This document shows positions 56,001-64,000 of a DNA stretch of 64,000 bases, piece by piece; the first letter of the stretch is position 1; each line of letters begins with the position of its first letter. This stretch comes from an uncultured Lachnospira sp. (lineage in GTDB: Bacteria > Bacillota > Clostridia > Lachnospirales > Lachnospiraceae). The notes under the pieces were generated by a model. It did no database searches and was not told the origin of the DNA. It saw only the letters and a list, made by a program, of their open reading frames with translations. Made by a program: the position numbers and the translations under genes. The stretch covers positions 11,459 to 75,458 of the forward strand of contig CAJUTV010000015.1 of the NCBI GenBank assembly GCA_910589305.1. The letters run 5' to 3'.

Positions 56001-57147
56001 TATGCATCACCTCCCACATAATACATTCTGCCTGTGTATATGACAATTTTGCTTCCATTCCTTTAAAATATGGCAATATCCACATGGATAAAGAGTCCCT
56101 TCCTGACAGTTTATCAAAACATTGCTGAAGATTTTGCCTGCTATTTTGTGAAATCATAATATATAATGTACTTTTAGCATCATTACCAAGAAAAATTGAT
56201 CTTGTAAAATGATTGCTATAATCGTCAAGAAGCGTACAAAAATCTGTAATTTCACTATCTAAGCTAATTCTTGCCAATGCTGTATTAATCACATTCAAAT
56301 GGGCAAATCCTACGCCAAGCTCTACTTTTGTAATATCCTTATCACCATATCCTCTGGCATTACATAACATGGACACATGAATCCCCTGCTCTAATAACAT
56401 TTGTGCTAAACCAGCAGCTATGGAAATGGACTGCTCGCTTATCACATCATATCTTAACATGCCTTCAGACTCAAGATTTAATAAAATACAGACTGATGGA
56501 CTTGCCGTCTCGTTATACTGATTTACCATCAATTGTCCTGTTTTTGCCGATGCTTTCCAATTAATTAAATTCATAGGGTCTGATGTATCATATTCACGTA
56601 TCTGTCTAAAAGCAAACGGGTCGGGATTAAATTGTCTGTTTCGCTCAACACTTCCCATTACTTTTGCATACAAAACTTCTATATCGTTGACATCGGAAGC
56701 ATTCGGGTATACCGTAATTTCTGTGTGTTGTTCAACACCCATCACATATACATCATTCATAAATAATCCATTGGAAACCAACTCTAATTTATCAATAATA
56801 TATACGCCCCTTTTACTGCATTTTACAGGTATCCTTCTAGTTACTTTCTGATACATCATCAGCGAAAAAATATCATTGCGGTACGATTTGTCTGTAATAC
56901 ACCAATTATCACTGCCATCTGAAAAATAAATACTCTTATCTACTGTAAATTTTAAATTAATATATGCAAGCGGCAATTTTTTTCTATTGGTTACAATCTC
57001 TACCAATTCTAATGTCTCTCCCCGCACAATATGGTCTACAGAAAACTTGACATTGGCAGTAAGATTTTTATTCCATTTTTTTGCATATAAAATTCGCAGC
57101 AACATATACATGGCATAAGCGCCGATAAACATTACTATTATTATCAT
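55987..57147 (-). CDS. DUF58 domain protein
   Basis: A 386-residue protein with an N-terminal hydrophobic segment and the DUF58 core: FRQIREYDTSDPMNLINWKA then SAKTGQLMVNQYNE, followed by a vWA-like fold. DUF58 proteins are regular partners of MoxR AAA ATPases, which may act as chaperones for them. The gene overlaps both neighbours (4 nt with MoxR, 14 nt with the membrane protein), so the three form one operon. Confidence 0.92.
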   Translation of the reverse strand: MIIIVMFIGAYAMYMLLRILYAKKWNKNLTANVKFSVDHIVRGETLELVEIVTNRKKLPLAYINLKFTVDKSIYFSDGSDNWCITDKSYRNDIFSLMMYQKVTRRIPVKCSKRGVYIIDKLELVSNGLFMNDVYVMGVEQHTEITVYPNASDVNDIEVLYAKVMGSVERNRQFNPDPFAFRQIREYDTSDPMNLINWKASAKTGQLMVNQYNETASPSVCILLNLESEGMLRYDVISEQSISIAAGLAQMLLEQGIHVSMLCNARGYGDKDITKVELGVGFAHLNVINTALARISLDSEITDFCTLLDDYSNHFTRSIFLGNDAKSTLYIMISQNSRQNLQQCFDKLSGRDSLSMWILPYFKGMEAKLSYTQAECIMWEVMHNAEG

Positions 57148-58100
57148 TTTAACCAGTCCTCTGTTGGCACCACAACTGTGTCAAGAATATCCTTAATAAT
57201 GGTCTGTCTGTTATCCTGTCTTGTCATTCCATGCTTTAAAACCAATCTATGAGCAAATACGCTTACCGCCAGTTTTTTGACATCTTCTGGCGTCACATAT
57301 TGACGACCTTTAATATAAGCATATGCTCTCACTGCATTTACCATATTTAATGTACCTCTTGGACTAACCCCAATTGCTATATTTTCATGTTCTCTGGTCT
57401 TAACAACAATATCAATAATATAATTCATAATTGATTCATGCACAAAAACATTCTTTGCCTCTGCACACATCTTCTGTATATCTTGTCCGTCACACACATT
57501 TTTTAATGTATCAAATGGATTGGAACCTTTAAAACGATTTAATATTGCCAATTCTTCCTGTTTATCAGGATACCCCATTGATATTTTTAATAAAAATCGG
57601 TCAAGCTGCGCTTCTGGCAGCTGATATGTTCCAGCCGTTTCAATCAGATTTTGTGTTGCTATTACAATAAATGGCATATTTAATGGATAACTTTCTCCAT
57701 CAACGGTTACTTGCCGTTCTTCCATACACTCTAACAATGCTGATTGCGTTCTTGGCGTTGCTCTATTAATCTCATCAGCAAGAACAATATTAGAAAAAAT
57801 AGGACCTTTCCTAAATGTAAAATCCCCCATCTTTTGATTATAATAATTGATTCCTGTAATATCTGATGGAAGCAAATCAGGTGTAAATTGTATTCTGCTA
57901 AATGCCGCATCAATTGATTTTGCAAATGATTTTGCAATCATTGTTTTACCTGTTCCTGGCACATCTTCCAGCAAGACATGTCCTCTTGCTATCAATGCAG
58001 TAAGTATCATATCACTTACATCCAATTTGCCTACAATAACATTTTTAATATTATCACTTATCAAGGTTGCTTTTTTTTGTATCGTTTCTTTATCAGACAT
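57144..58100 (-). CDS. MoxR-family AAA+ ATPase
   Basis: A 318-residue ATPase of the MoxR AAA+ family. Walker A is in LLEDVPGTGKTMIAKSFAKS, Walker B in VLADEINRATPRTQSALLEC, followed by the sensor segment FIVIATQNLIETAGTYQLPE and the C-terminal lid domain (GVSPRGTLNMVNAVRAYA). Such proteins help assemble or activate partner complexes, often with DUF58 or vWA proteins, as encoded next. AAAGAGG precedes the ATG. Confidence 0.95.
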   Translation of the reverse strand: MSDKETIQKKATLISDNIKNVIVGKLDVSDMILTALIARGHVLLEDVPGTGKTMIAKSFAKSIDAAFSRIQFTPDLLPSDITGINYYNQKMGDFTFRKGPIFSNIVLADEINRATPRTQSALLECMEERQVTVDGESYPLNMPFIVIATQNLIETAGTYQLPEAQLDRFLLKISMGYPDKQEELAILNRFKGSNPFDTLKNVCDGQDIQKMCAEAKNVFVHESIMNYIIDIVVKTREHENIAIGVSPRGTLNMVNAVRAYAYIKGRQYVTPEDVKKLAVSVFAHRLVLKHGMTRQDNRQTIIKDILDTVVVPTEDWLK

Positions 58101-58237
58101 ACCTCTTTAATCCTTTCATTTTTATTTTTATTTCTATACTGCTTTTGCACAAAAAATAAAACGTTCTTGCACATTTAAAATAAACAACTTCCAGATATCA
58201 AATTCTGCAATTAAAAATTTCAATTATACATATTGGG

Positions 58238-58693
58238 CTACTCCTCTTTTGGCACATCAATATTGACATCAATTCCTCTTGGTGCGACAGGTGTTGAAAA
58301 TACAATCTGTGTGCTGGTTCTTCCAAACTTTTGAAGTTTTCCAATAAATAAATCAAGCTCTAATGTACTTGGAAATACAACTTTTAACAACATCGAATAT
58401 GTCCCTGTAACACAGTTACACTCTACAACATTTGGACATGATATAATAAAAGGATAAAACTCTGGTTTCTGAACAGGTGCAACTTCCAAATTAATAAAAG
58501 CTGTAATATGATATCCTAATTTTAACTGATTTACTTTTACTTCATATCCTTGTATAATCTGTTCTTTTTCCAGACGCTCTATCCTTGCCGACACTGCTGG
58601 AGAAGAAAGAAAAACATTTTCTGCCAAAGCCTTTAAAGGCATTCTAGCATTTTCTTGTAATAATGTAATTAATTTCTTATCAATCTTATCCAT
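58238..58693 (-). CDS. Lrp/AsnC-family transcriptional regulator
   Basis: A 151-residue regulator: N-terminal winged HTH (DKIDKKLITLLQENARMPLK, then SPAVSARIERLEKEQII) and a C-terminal ligand-binding RAM domain (GYHITAFINLEVAP, TGTYSMLLKVVF). Such proteins respond to amino acids and often control transport or metabolism. GAGGGA lies before the ATG. It stands alone, so its targets are not indicated by context. Confidence 0.94.
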   Translation of the reverse strand: MDKIDKKLITLLQENARMPLKALAENVFLSSPAVSARIERLEKEQIIQGYEVKVNQLKLGYHITAFINLEVAPVQKPEFYPFIISCPNVVECNCVTGTYSMLLKVVFPSTLELDLFIGKLQKFGRTSTQIVFSTPVAPRGIDVNIDVPKEE

Positions 58694-58926
58694 ATCTTAA
58701 TCCCTCTTTGTTCTAGTTGATTTTTATACCATTTTTATCAAAACAAATTCTTATTCATTGTAACATACATTTCTTTTTTTGACTACTTTAACATATTGTT
58801 GCATGTTTGCAAAATGGTGTTACTTTAATTTCAATTTTATACAAAGATTTATCCATAAACTTATTGTAATATTCCAATTTTTCATATAAACTTAATGTAA
58901 ATTTAATATATATGGAGGTTTATTTA

Positions 58927-59235
58927 ATGAATAATAATGAATATGATACAGTCATTCTCTTTTTAGATGACGGACCATGTGAATGTGCTATCGTAAGAAT
59001 TTTTCCTGCTGGTGATAATGATTATGTTGCCCTTCTTCCCCTTGAAGGACCAGCCTCAGAAAATGATGAGGTATATTTATATCGCTATGTAGAAACGGAC
59101 ACAGAACCTTCCCTTGAACCTATTGATTCTGACGAAGAATATGCACTTGTTACAGAAGCCTTTGAAGAAGAACTCGATGCGATGGAGTATGAAGAACTAT
59201 ATGATGAAGAAGACGACTATAATTCTGATAATTAA
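58927..59235 (+). CDS. DUF1292 family protein
   Basis: A 102-residue, very acidic protein of the DUF1292 (YrzB-like) family: LFLDDGPCECAIVRIFPAGD, DYVALLPLEGP, EVYLYRYVE and DEEYALVTEAFEEELD are its conserved strands. I use the ATG at 58927; the earlier ATG at 58912 is part of the TATGGAGG ribosome site. Function is unknown. The stop lies 10 bp from the end of the converging helicase gene. Confidence 0.9.
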   Translation: MNNNEYDTVILFLDDGPCECAIVRIFPAGDNDYVALLPLEGPASENDEVYLYRYVETDTEPSLEPIDSDEEYALVTEAFEEELDAMEYEELYDEEDDYNSDN

Positions 59236-59245
59236 TGTGCTATTC

Positions 59246-61060
59246 TTACAGCAAATTGTTCAATTCTCCTATAAATCTTGACGGTTGCAAGGTCTTGTCA
59301 TATCTTTTTTTTAGATAACTAATAAAAAGCCTCTGCTTTGCCCTTGTAACCGCCACATAAAATAACCGCCGCTCCTCCTCAAGTTCTTCTTTTGTATTAG
59401 CCTTATTATAAGGTATCATTCCCTCATTGACATCAATTAATAATACATTGTCAAATTCCAATCCTTTACAACTGTGCATAGTACAGACATGGACATGATA
59501 ACTGTTATCTTGATATGTTGTATTATTATTTCTTTTATTCTTTGAAATACACTGTATCCATTCATCATAAGAAAACGCTTCTTTAGCACATTCCTGTAGA
59601 TAATCTAAAATATCCATAAAAGGTTTACTGTCTATACCTTGCTCCTTGCAATAGTTTTTGATATATCTTTCATAACCTATCCCTTTTCGGATATAGTTGA
59701 TTTTTGCATATGTCGTCATATTTTGTATAAATTTTATATGTTCTTGAAACAAACAAAGTTCTTTTAATTTATCTTCATGCCCTTTTTGTTTTATATTCAT
59801 CTTTATTTTTTCAAGATAAACAACATCTTCTGTAAAATAATCACGACTGATAGAACGATAAGGTTTATTTATAATTCTTAAATAATTCAAACGTTCCTTA
59901 CTGCCATTGGCAATTTTAATATAAGCGCCTATATCTAATGTAATCCAATGTCCTGATAAATTATCTTTTGCTTTACTAGTCGATGATTGCACTGCAATTC
60001 CTTGATGTTCAAGCATTTTTACAATATTGACCGCACAGTTATTTGTTCTAGTAAGTATTGCAAGCTCTTTCCATTGATAAATAAGAGCAATCATATATTG
60101 ATTTTGTTCTGTTATATTTGTAAATTCTCTAATATTTACTTTATCACCATATGAATGAAATGCCTTCAAATCTTTATAAAAACGGTCTTGATTATGATTA
60201 ATTAAATGGGTTGCCATGTCTACAACATATCTATTAGAGCGATAATTTATATTTAAATTATATACAGAAGCTTCTGGGTATACTTTTATAAAATCTTTCA
60301 TAACACTTGGTGTTGCACCGCGAAATCCATAAATGCTTTGGTCATCATCTCCAACAACAAATATATTTTTATGAATTTTACATAATAAATGAACAATCTG
60401 TATCTGCACTGGCGCCGCATCTTGAAATTCATCAATTAAAATATAATCATATTTATTTTGCCAATTATTTAAAATATCTTTTCTATTTTCAAGAACCTGT
60501 AATGTTGTTATCATCATATCTTCAAAATCAATTTTATGCTCCTTTTGAAGCATATGTTGATATTCTTTGTAAAGACAGCGAAATAAATTTTCATCACCAT
60601 TAAATGAACAATATGTTTGAATATCTATTCTTTGGGCTTTTACTTTTAATATTTCTGACAAAATATCTGTGGCAAAACTATTTTCATCTTGAACGGACAC
60701 CATATGAAAAGATAACTGATTTTTAATAAATTGCCATTGTTCTTTTTCTTTTATAATATCCTTTGCATGATAATGAAAAACATCTTTTAAAATCATAAAA
60801 AAAATAGCATGAAATGTGCCAAAAACCACATCACTTTGACTTTTATTACAAAGTTTTAAGAAACGTTCTTGCATCTGTTTTGCTGCCATTTTTGTAAATG
60901 TGATAACAAGAATTTTCTTTTCATCAATATGATTTTCCTTGATAAGATTCCAGATTCTATGTGTTATAACCGTTGTCTTGCCGCTTCCAGGTCCTGCCAA
61001 AATCATTGCTGCACCATTAACATGCTTGGTAGCTTTCTCTTGCACTTGGTCTAATGCCAT
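59246..61060 (-). CDS. UvrD/Rep-family DNA helicase (short form)
   Basis: A 604-residue SF1 helicase: motif I AGPGSGKTT (22-30), motif II LIDEFQDAAPVQ, motif III VGDDDQSIYGFRGA, motif IV-like LNINYRSNRYV, MHSCKGLEFDNVLL and motif VI YVAVTRAKQRLF. It is shorter than PcrA (about 740 residues) and lacks the extended C-terminal region, so it is probably a second UvrD-like helicase. AGGAG precedes the ATG. It is the last intact gene before a decayed region, on the same strand as the hsdM remnant. Confidence 0.94.
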   Translation of the reverse strand: MALDQVQEKATKHVNGAAMILAGPGSGKTTVITHRIWNLIKENHIDEKKILVITFTKMAAKQMQERFLKLCNKSQSDVVFGTFHAIFFMILKDVFHYHAKDIIKEKEQWQFIKNQLSFHMVSVQDENSFATDILSEILKVKAQRIDIQTYCSFNGDENLFRCLYKEYQHMLQKEHKIDFEDMMITTLQVLENRKDILNNWQNKYDYILIDEFQDAAPVQIQIVHLLCKIHKNIFVVGDDDQSIYGFRGATPSVMKDFIKVYPEASVYNLNINYRSNRYVVDMATHLINHNQDRFYKDLKAFHSYGDKVNIREFTNITEQNQYMIALIYQWKELAILTRTNNCAVNIVKMLEHQGIAVQSSTSKAKDNLSGHWITLDIGAYIKIANGSKERLNYLRIINKPYRSISRDYFTEDVVYLEKIKMNIKQKGHEDKLKELCLFQEHIKFIQNMTTYAKINYIRKGIGYERYIKNYCKEQGIDSKPFMDILDYLQECAKEAFSYDEWIQCISKNKRNNNTTYQDNSYHVHVCTMHSCKGLEFDNVLLIDVNEGMIPYNKANTKEELEEERRLFYVAVTRAKQRLFISYLKKRYDKTLQPSRFIGELNNLL

Positions 61061-61252
61061 ATTAAAATCTCTCCTTTTTTATATATTGAAATTATATTAT
61101 GTGTATATTATTCTGTCAATACTTTTAATGTTTTTTATATATTATTTTTATAAATAACTTTTACATTTATTTAGGGTGTATCTAAAAATTCTTAATATTA
61201 ATGCTAATACTATTTAGAACAATCAAAATTGCAGCAATGTGTATAAATACCG

Positions 61253-62019
61253 TTTAAGTTGTATGTATTTTGCTTTAATTCTTGAGCATAATATTTGATA
61301 TTATTTTTGTTTTCAATAAATTTAGAAACACTTTTACCTATGTTGATAAGCAATGAACCTGAACCACTTGTAGGGTCATAAATCTTAATTTCTGTTCTGT
61401 CTTTTAAATGGTCTGCCACAATCTCAGACATCAACAAGGAAACTTCATGAGGAGTATAAAACTCTCCCGCTTTTTTACCTGCATTCGCTGCAAACATACT
61501 AATAAGATATTCATATATAAAGCCTAAAACATCATAATCCTACTTTCCGTCCATTGGAATATCTTTAATCAAATGGATAAGGTCGCTAATAGCTTTCGAC
61601 TGTGAAGCTGAACTATCTCCAAGTTTAGAAAATCCTGTCTGCAATGTATCAAAAACACCTTCAAATACCTTTTTATGTGTGGCGTTAATAAAACGGCTAA
61701 ATGCAGAAAGTGCCTCACGAACATCCTGCACACTAAAATCTCTACCTTTTTTAAGCCAAGTTGAGAAAAGATTTTCATATGAAATAAAATAGCCTACATT
61801 TTCCTGTACACTTTCTACAGTTTCTGTATCTTCTTCTGTTAATTCTGGCAAGTATTCATCTGTCCAATCGTTTTCTTTAAGATACTTTACTTCTTTTTCA
61901 GATAAGAATTTGTAAAAAATAAAGCCTAATATATAATCCTTGTATTCGTTTGCTTCAATTTTGGAACGTATTTTATTTGCGGATTCTCATATTTTTGCTG
62001 CTAATTGTTACTTGTTCAT
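61253..62019 (-). pseudogene. Decayed 5' copy of hsdM (about 255 codons)
   Basis: The sequence matches the first ~255 codons of the intact hsdM at 40769-43336, including the GGAGG ribosome site and some upstream DNA, and is closely similar throughout. There are three stops: TAA at the fourth codon (CAA in hsdM), TGA for TGG at the codon for Trp12, and TAG at 61540-61542 where hsdM has CAG for Gln161. All three are transitions. Homology ends at about 61253, after the motif I region (DPTSGSGS) and before NPPY; the flanking sequence to 61061 is AT-rich and unrelated. Non-functional. Confidence 0.9.
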
Positions 62020-62095
62020 AGTTATCCTCCGATTTAATTTTTAAATATTCTTTTCTTACTTTATATTATCAACCCAACTGTCCCAATAAACGGAC

Positions 62096-62308
62096 TTAAT
62101 TTTCATCATCTGGAAGAAAATCAATGATATCTTCTACCTTGCAATGAAGGGCAATGCAAATTTTACCGATTGTATCAATCGTTACATTTTCTTCTCTGCT
62201 CATTTTGTTCATTGTGTAATGATTGATTCCTGCTAATGCTTCTAAATCTTTTTTCTTCATACCTTTGTCTATCAAGATATGCCATAATTTTTTATAACTC
62301 ACTGTCAT
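62096..62308 (-). CDS. Small HTH (Cro/C1-type) regulator
   Basis: A 70-residue HTH protein: MTVSYKKLWHILIDKGMKKK, then DLEALAGINHYTMNKMSREE and NVTIDTIGKICIALHCKVED, ending IIDFLPDDEN. This is a single HTH_26/XRE-like domain, of a kind often found next to type I restriction genes or mobile elements. AAAGGGG precedes the ATG by about 11 nt. It lies 77 bp upstream of the decayed hsdM copy on the same strand, so it may be a leftover of a lost restriction locus. Confidence 0.8.
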   Translation of the reverse strand: MTVSYKKLWHILIDKGMKKKDLEALAGINHYTMNKMSREENVTIDTIGKICIALHCKVEDIIDFLPDDEN

Positions 62309-62513
62309 CTATTGTAAGCCCCTTTCTTTATTTAAGTACAAGTGTATTTATTATGACACAAAAATTCGAAAATAGCAACTTAAGTTTGATAATTCGCACT
62401 AAAGTTAAAAAATTATTTTCAACAGTTTTAGCATTAAAATTTTTCTTAGGAATAGCATATATTTACAAGCAAAGAAAAATATTACTTACTTTATCTTTCA
62501 TTTGAGAATAGTC

Positions 62514-62693
62514 TTAATAATAATGTATCCCTTCAATCTTTAAATCGTTTCTCATTTTATAAAAATATTCATTATATATTTTCATATACTTATTTCAATA
62601 CTTTTCTTGAAAAGGAACACAGATTATATCTTCTTTATACTTTAACATTTGATTAAATAACATCTTATAAACAATTATTTCTTTTATTAACAC
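62514..62693 (-). pseudogene. Possible decayed small gene with one internal stop
   Basis: A minus-strand frame starting at GTG (62693), with AAGGAAG upstream, reads VLIKEIIVYKMLFNQMLKYK, then EDIICVPFQEKY, a TGA, then NKYMKIYNEYFYKMRNDLKI and EGIHYY to TAA at 62514. The composition looks protein-like and 60 codons hold a single internal stop. No family recognised. It may be chance in AT-rich DNA. The interval 62309-62513 between it and the HTH gene shows nothing else. Confidence 0.3.
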
Positions 62694-63018
62694 TTCACTT
62701 CCTTAAACTAATGTTACATTAAATATGATTGACAATACTCTTTATAATAAAATTTACTCTATTATAACTATATCAAACACTTGACTTACAGCAAAAAACA
62801 TTTTAATTTTATATTTTTTTAAGCAACTTATGTTACCTTATTTGTCATGTGATTTTTTATTATCTATTTAAATGCACATAACTTACACTTTAATATAAAC
62901 ATTGATTTTCTCCTTTATTTGTATAATATATAAAAATCAAGTATAAAAAAGCAACTTTTAATGTATAATAAGCCACAAATTTTTTACAAATTTATAACAT
63001 ACAAAAGGAGATTTCATC
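62694..63018. other. AT-rich intergenic region before the recombinase gene
   Basis: About 325 bp of very AT-rich sequence with no open frame of note on either strand. A TATAAT-like element lies near 62921-62930, but no matching -35 at proper spacing is visible. AAAGGAG lies 8 nt before the recombinase ATG. Confidence 0.5.
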
Positions 63019-63939
63019 ATGAATAACTTAGATAACCAAATAAGCAATTATCTTGAATATTGTCAATATCAAAAGAGATTAGACGATAAATCTCTAAAAG
63101 CATATCGAATCGATTTAAGACAATTTTCACAACAACATATGGCAACAACAATATTAGATATTACTTCTGATATATTAGAAAAATATATTACTATTTTAAA
63201 TAAAACATATAAACCTAAAACGGTTAAAAGGAAAATTGCCTCTATAAAAGCATTTTTTAGCTATTTAGAATATAAAGATTATATTGAAAAAAATCCTTTT
63301 AATAAAGTAAAAACCAAATTTCGTGAACCCATTATTCTTCCAAAAACAATCCCTCTTTATACCGTAGAAACTTTTTTAGCAACCATCTATAAACAACAAA
63401 AAGAAGCAAATACCATTTATCAAAAAAGAAACGCACTTCGAGATGCTGCCGTTATTGAACTTTTATTTGCTACTGGATTAAGAATTTCTGAGCTATGTTC
63501 CTTAAGAAAAAATGATATTGATTTATTTGACCAAACTGTTTTGGTATATGGAAAAGGCTCTAAAGAAAGACGAATACAAATAGGAAATGATGATGTTATA
63601 AAAATATTGAAAGAATATAAAAAAGAATATATCATAGAAATCGAAAAATGTGACTATTTTTTTGCAAATCAATCTGGACAAAAATTATCAGACCAAACAG
63701 TAAGAAGAATGATTAATAAATATTCCTCTATTGCAGCAATTAATTTACATATCACACCCCATATGTTTCGCCATACTTTTGCAACAAGCCTTTTAGAAGC
63801 AGATGTTGATATTCGTTATATTCAGGAAATGTTGGGACACAGTTCTATTAATATTACACAAATATATACTCATGTAGCTATGTCAAAACAGCGAGATATA
63901 TTGATAAATAAACATCCAAGAAAGAATTTTCATATATGA
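63019..63939 (+). CDS. XerC/XerD-like tyrosine recombinase
   Basis: A 306-residue site-specific recombinase with a SAM-like core-binding domain (about 5-95) and a catalytic domain. The residues are complete: Arg155 (ATGLRISELCSL), Lys near 182 (GKGSKERR), His248 and Arg251 (HITPHMFRHTFATSL), His274 (MLGHSS) and Tyr283 (IYTHVAMS). The length fits Xer or integron-like enzymes more than phage integrases. It stands beside a decayed hsdM copy, so it could be housekeeping XerD or a mobile or phase-variation recombinase; the sequence does not decide. Confidence 0.93.
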   Translation: MNNLDNQISNYLEYCQYQKRLDDKSLKAYRIDLRQFSQQHMATTILDITSDILEKYITILNKTYKPKTVKRKIASIKAFFSYLEYKDYIEKNPFNKVKTKFREPIILPKTIPLYTVETFLATIYKQQKEANTIYQKRNALRDAAVIELLFATGLRISELCSLRKNDIDLFDQTVLVYGKGSKERRIQIGNDDVIKILKEYKKEYIIEIEKCDYFFANQSGQKLSDQTVRRMINKYSSIAAINLHITPHMFRHTFATSLLEADVDIRYIQEMLGHSSINITQIYTHVAMSKQRDILINKHPRKNFHI

Positions 63940-63953
63940 CTTATTTAATCAGG

Positions 63954-63974
63954 ACCACCAGCTAAGCTGGTGGT
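63954..63974 (+). repeat. Perfect hairpin at window edge, IS200/IS605-like end
   Basis: ACCACCAGC (63954-63962), loop TAA, GCTGGTGGT (63966-63974): a perfect 9-bp stem, followed by TTTGCTCTGCGGCTATAAGC. Imperfect subterminal hairpins of this GC-rich kind mark IS200/IS605 ends, so an element may begin here and continue beyond the window. It could instead be the terminator of the recombinase gene, 15 bp upstream. Confidence 0.4.
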
Positions 63975-64000
63975 TTGCTCTGCGGCTATAAGCCTGTGAT

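Noticed and set aside
61061..61252. Insertion-sequence end beside the hsdM remnant
   Set aside because: The sequence is AT-rich and shows no clear inverted repeat or target duplication, so an IS cannot be supported.
1..64000. CRISPR arrays, tRNA, rRNA, intact transposases, retrons or phage genes
   Set aside because: Scanned by eye for regular spaced repeats, conserved RNA segments and family motifs; none seen.

Overview
The window is AT-rich DNA (roughly one third G+C by eye) from a low-GC Gram-positive anaerobe of the Clostridia, most likely a motile Lachnospiraceae relative of Roseburia, Eubacterium or Lachnospira. The grounds are the gene families, strong AGGAGG-type ribosome sites, a leucine T-box, a BirA-type biotin operator, a Pho box with 11-bp spacing, paired Agr-like (GHKL kinase plus LytTR) regulators, chemoreceptors and an FlxA-like protein. 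The species cannot be named from this window alone.

Layout. 1-3.8 kb: uvrB-uvrA nucleotide excision repair, with a LexA-type box upstream of uvrB. 3.8-7.7 kb: a hybrid histidine kinase overlapping a sugar-type solute-binding lipoprotein. 8-11.2 kb: an Agr-like two-component pair and an FlxA-like coiled-coil gene; both promoters carry the same twin-repeat site. 11.4-12.5 kb: a lone, BirA-controlled bioB. 12.7-15.2 kb: a chemoreceptor overlapping a small FMN-binding lipoprotein. 16.3-20.5 kb: a second Agr-like pair and a diguanylate cyclase. 20.7-28.4 kb: a second chemoreceptor and a 1778-residue surface protein. 28.6-35.3 kb: a complete Pho-boxed phosphate operon, pstS-pstC-pstA-pstB-phoU-phoP-phoR, whose PstS has its two halves in swapped order.

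35.3-47.1 kb is an accessory defence region. It holds a type I restriction-modification operon (hsdM-hsdS-fic-hsdR, minus strand), two small orphan genes, a gene remnant, and a type II-like methyltransferase/endonuclease pair in which each gene is broken by a one-base frameshift at a run of A. The region lies between phoR and rlmH and includes copies of a dispersed stem-loop repeat.

47.3-61 kb returns to chromosomal genes: rlmH, rmuC, a HAD phosphatase, maf, leuA with a leucine T-box, a C39-like peptidase, a MoxR/DUF58/membrane-protein operon, an Lrp regulator, a DUF1292 protein and a UvrD-like helicase. 61-64 kb is a second scar. It holds a decayed partial copy of hsdM with three nonsense mutations, a small HTH gene, a possible decayed ORF, a XerC/D-like tyrosine recombinase, and a hairpin at the window edge that resembles an IS200/IS605-type end.

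The observations most worth a second look are the covarying dispersed stem-loop repeat (four copies), the twin-repeat sites linking the Agr-like regulator to the FlxA-like gene, the chemoreceptor/flavoprotein pair, the double A-tract frameshift in the type II-like system, the permuted PstS, and Fic inside the hsd operon. I found no CRISPR array, rRNA, tRNA or intact transposase.
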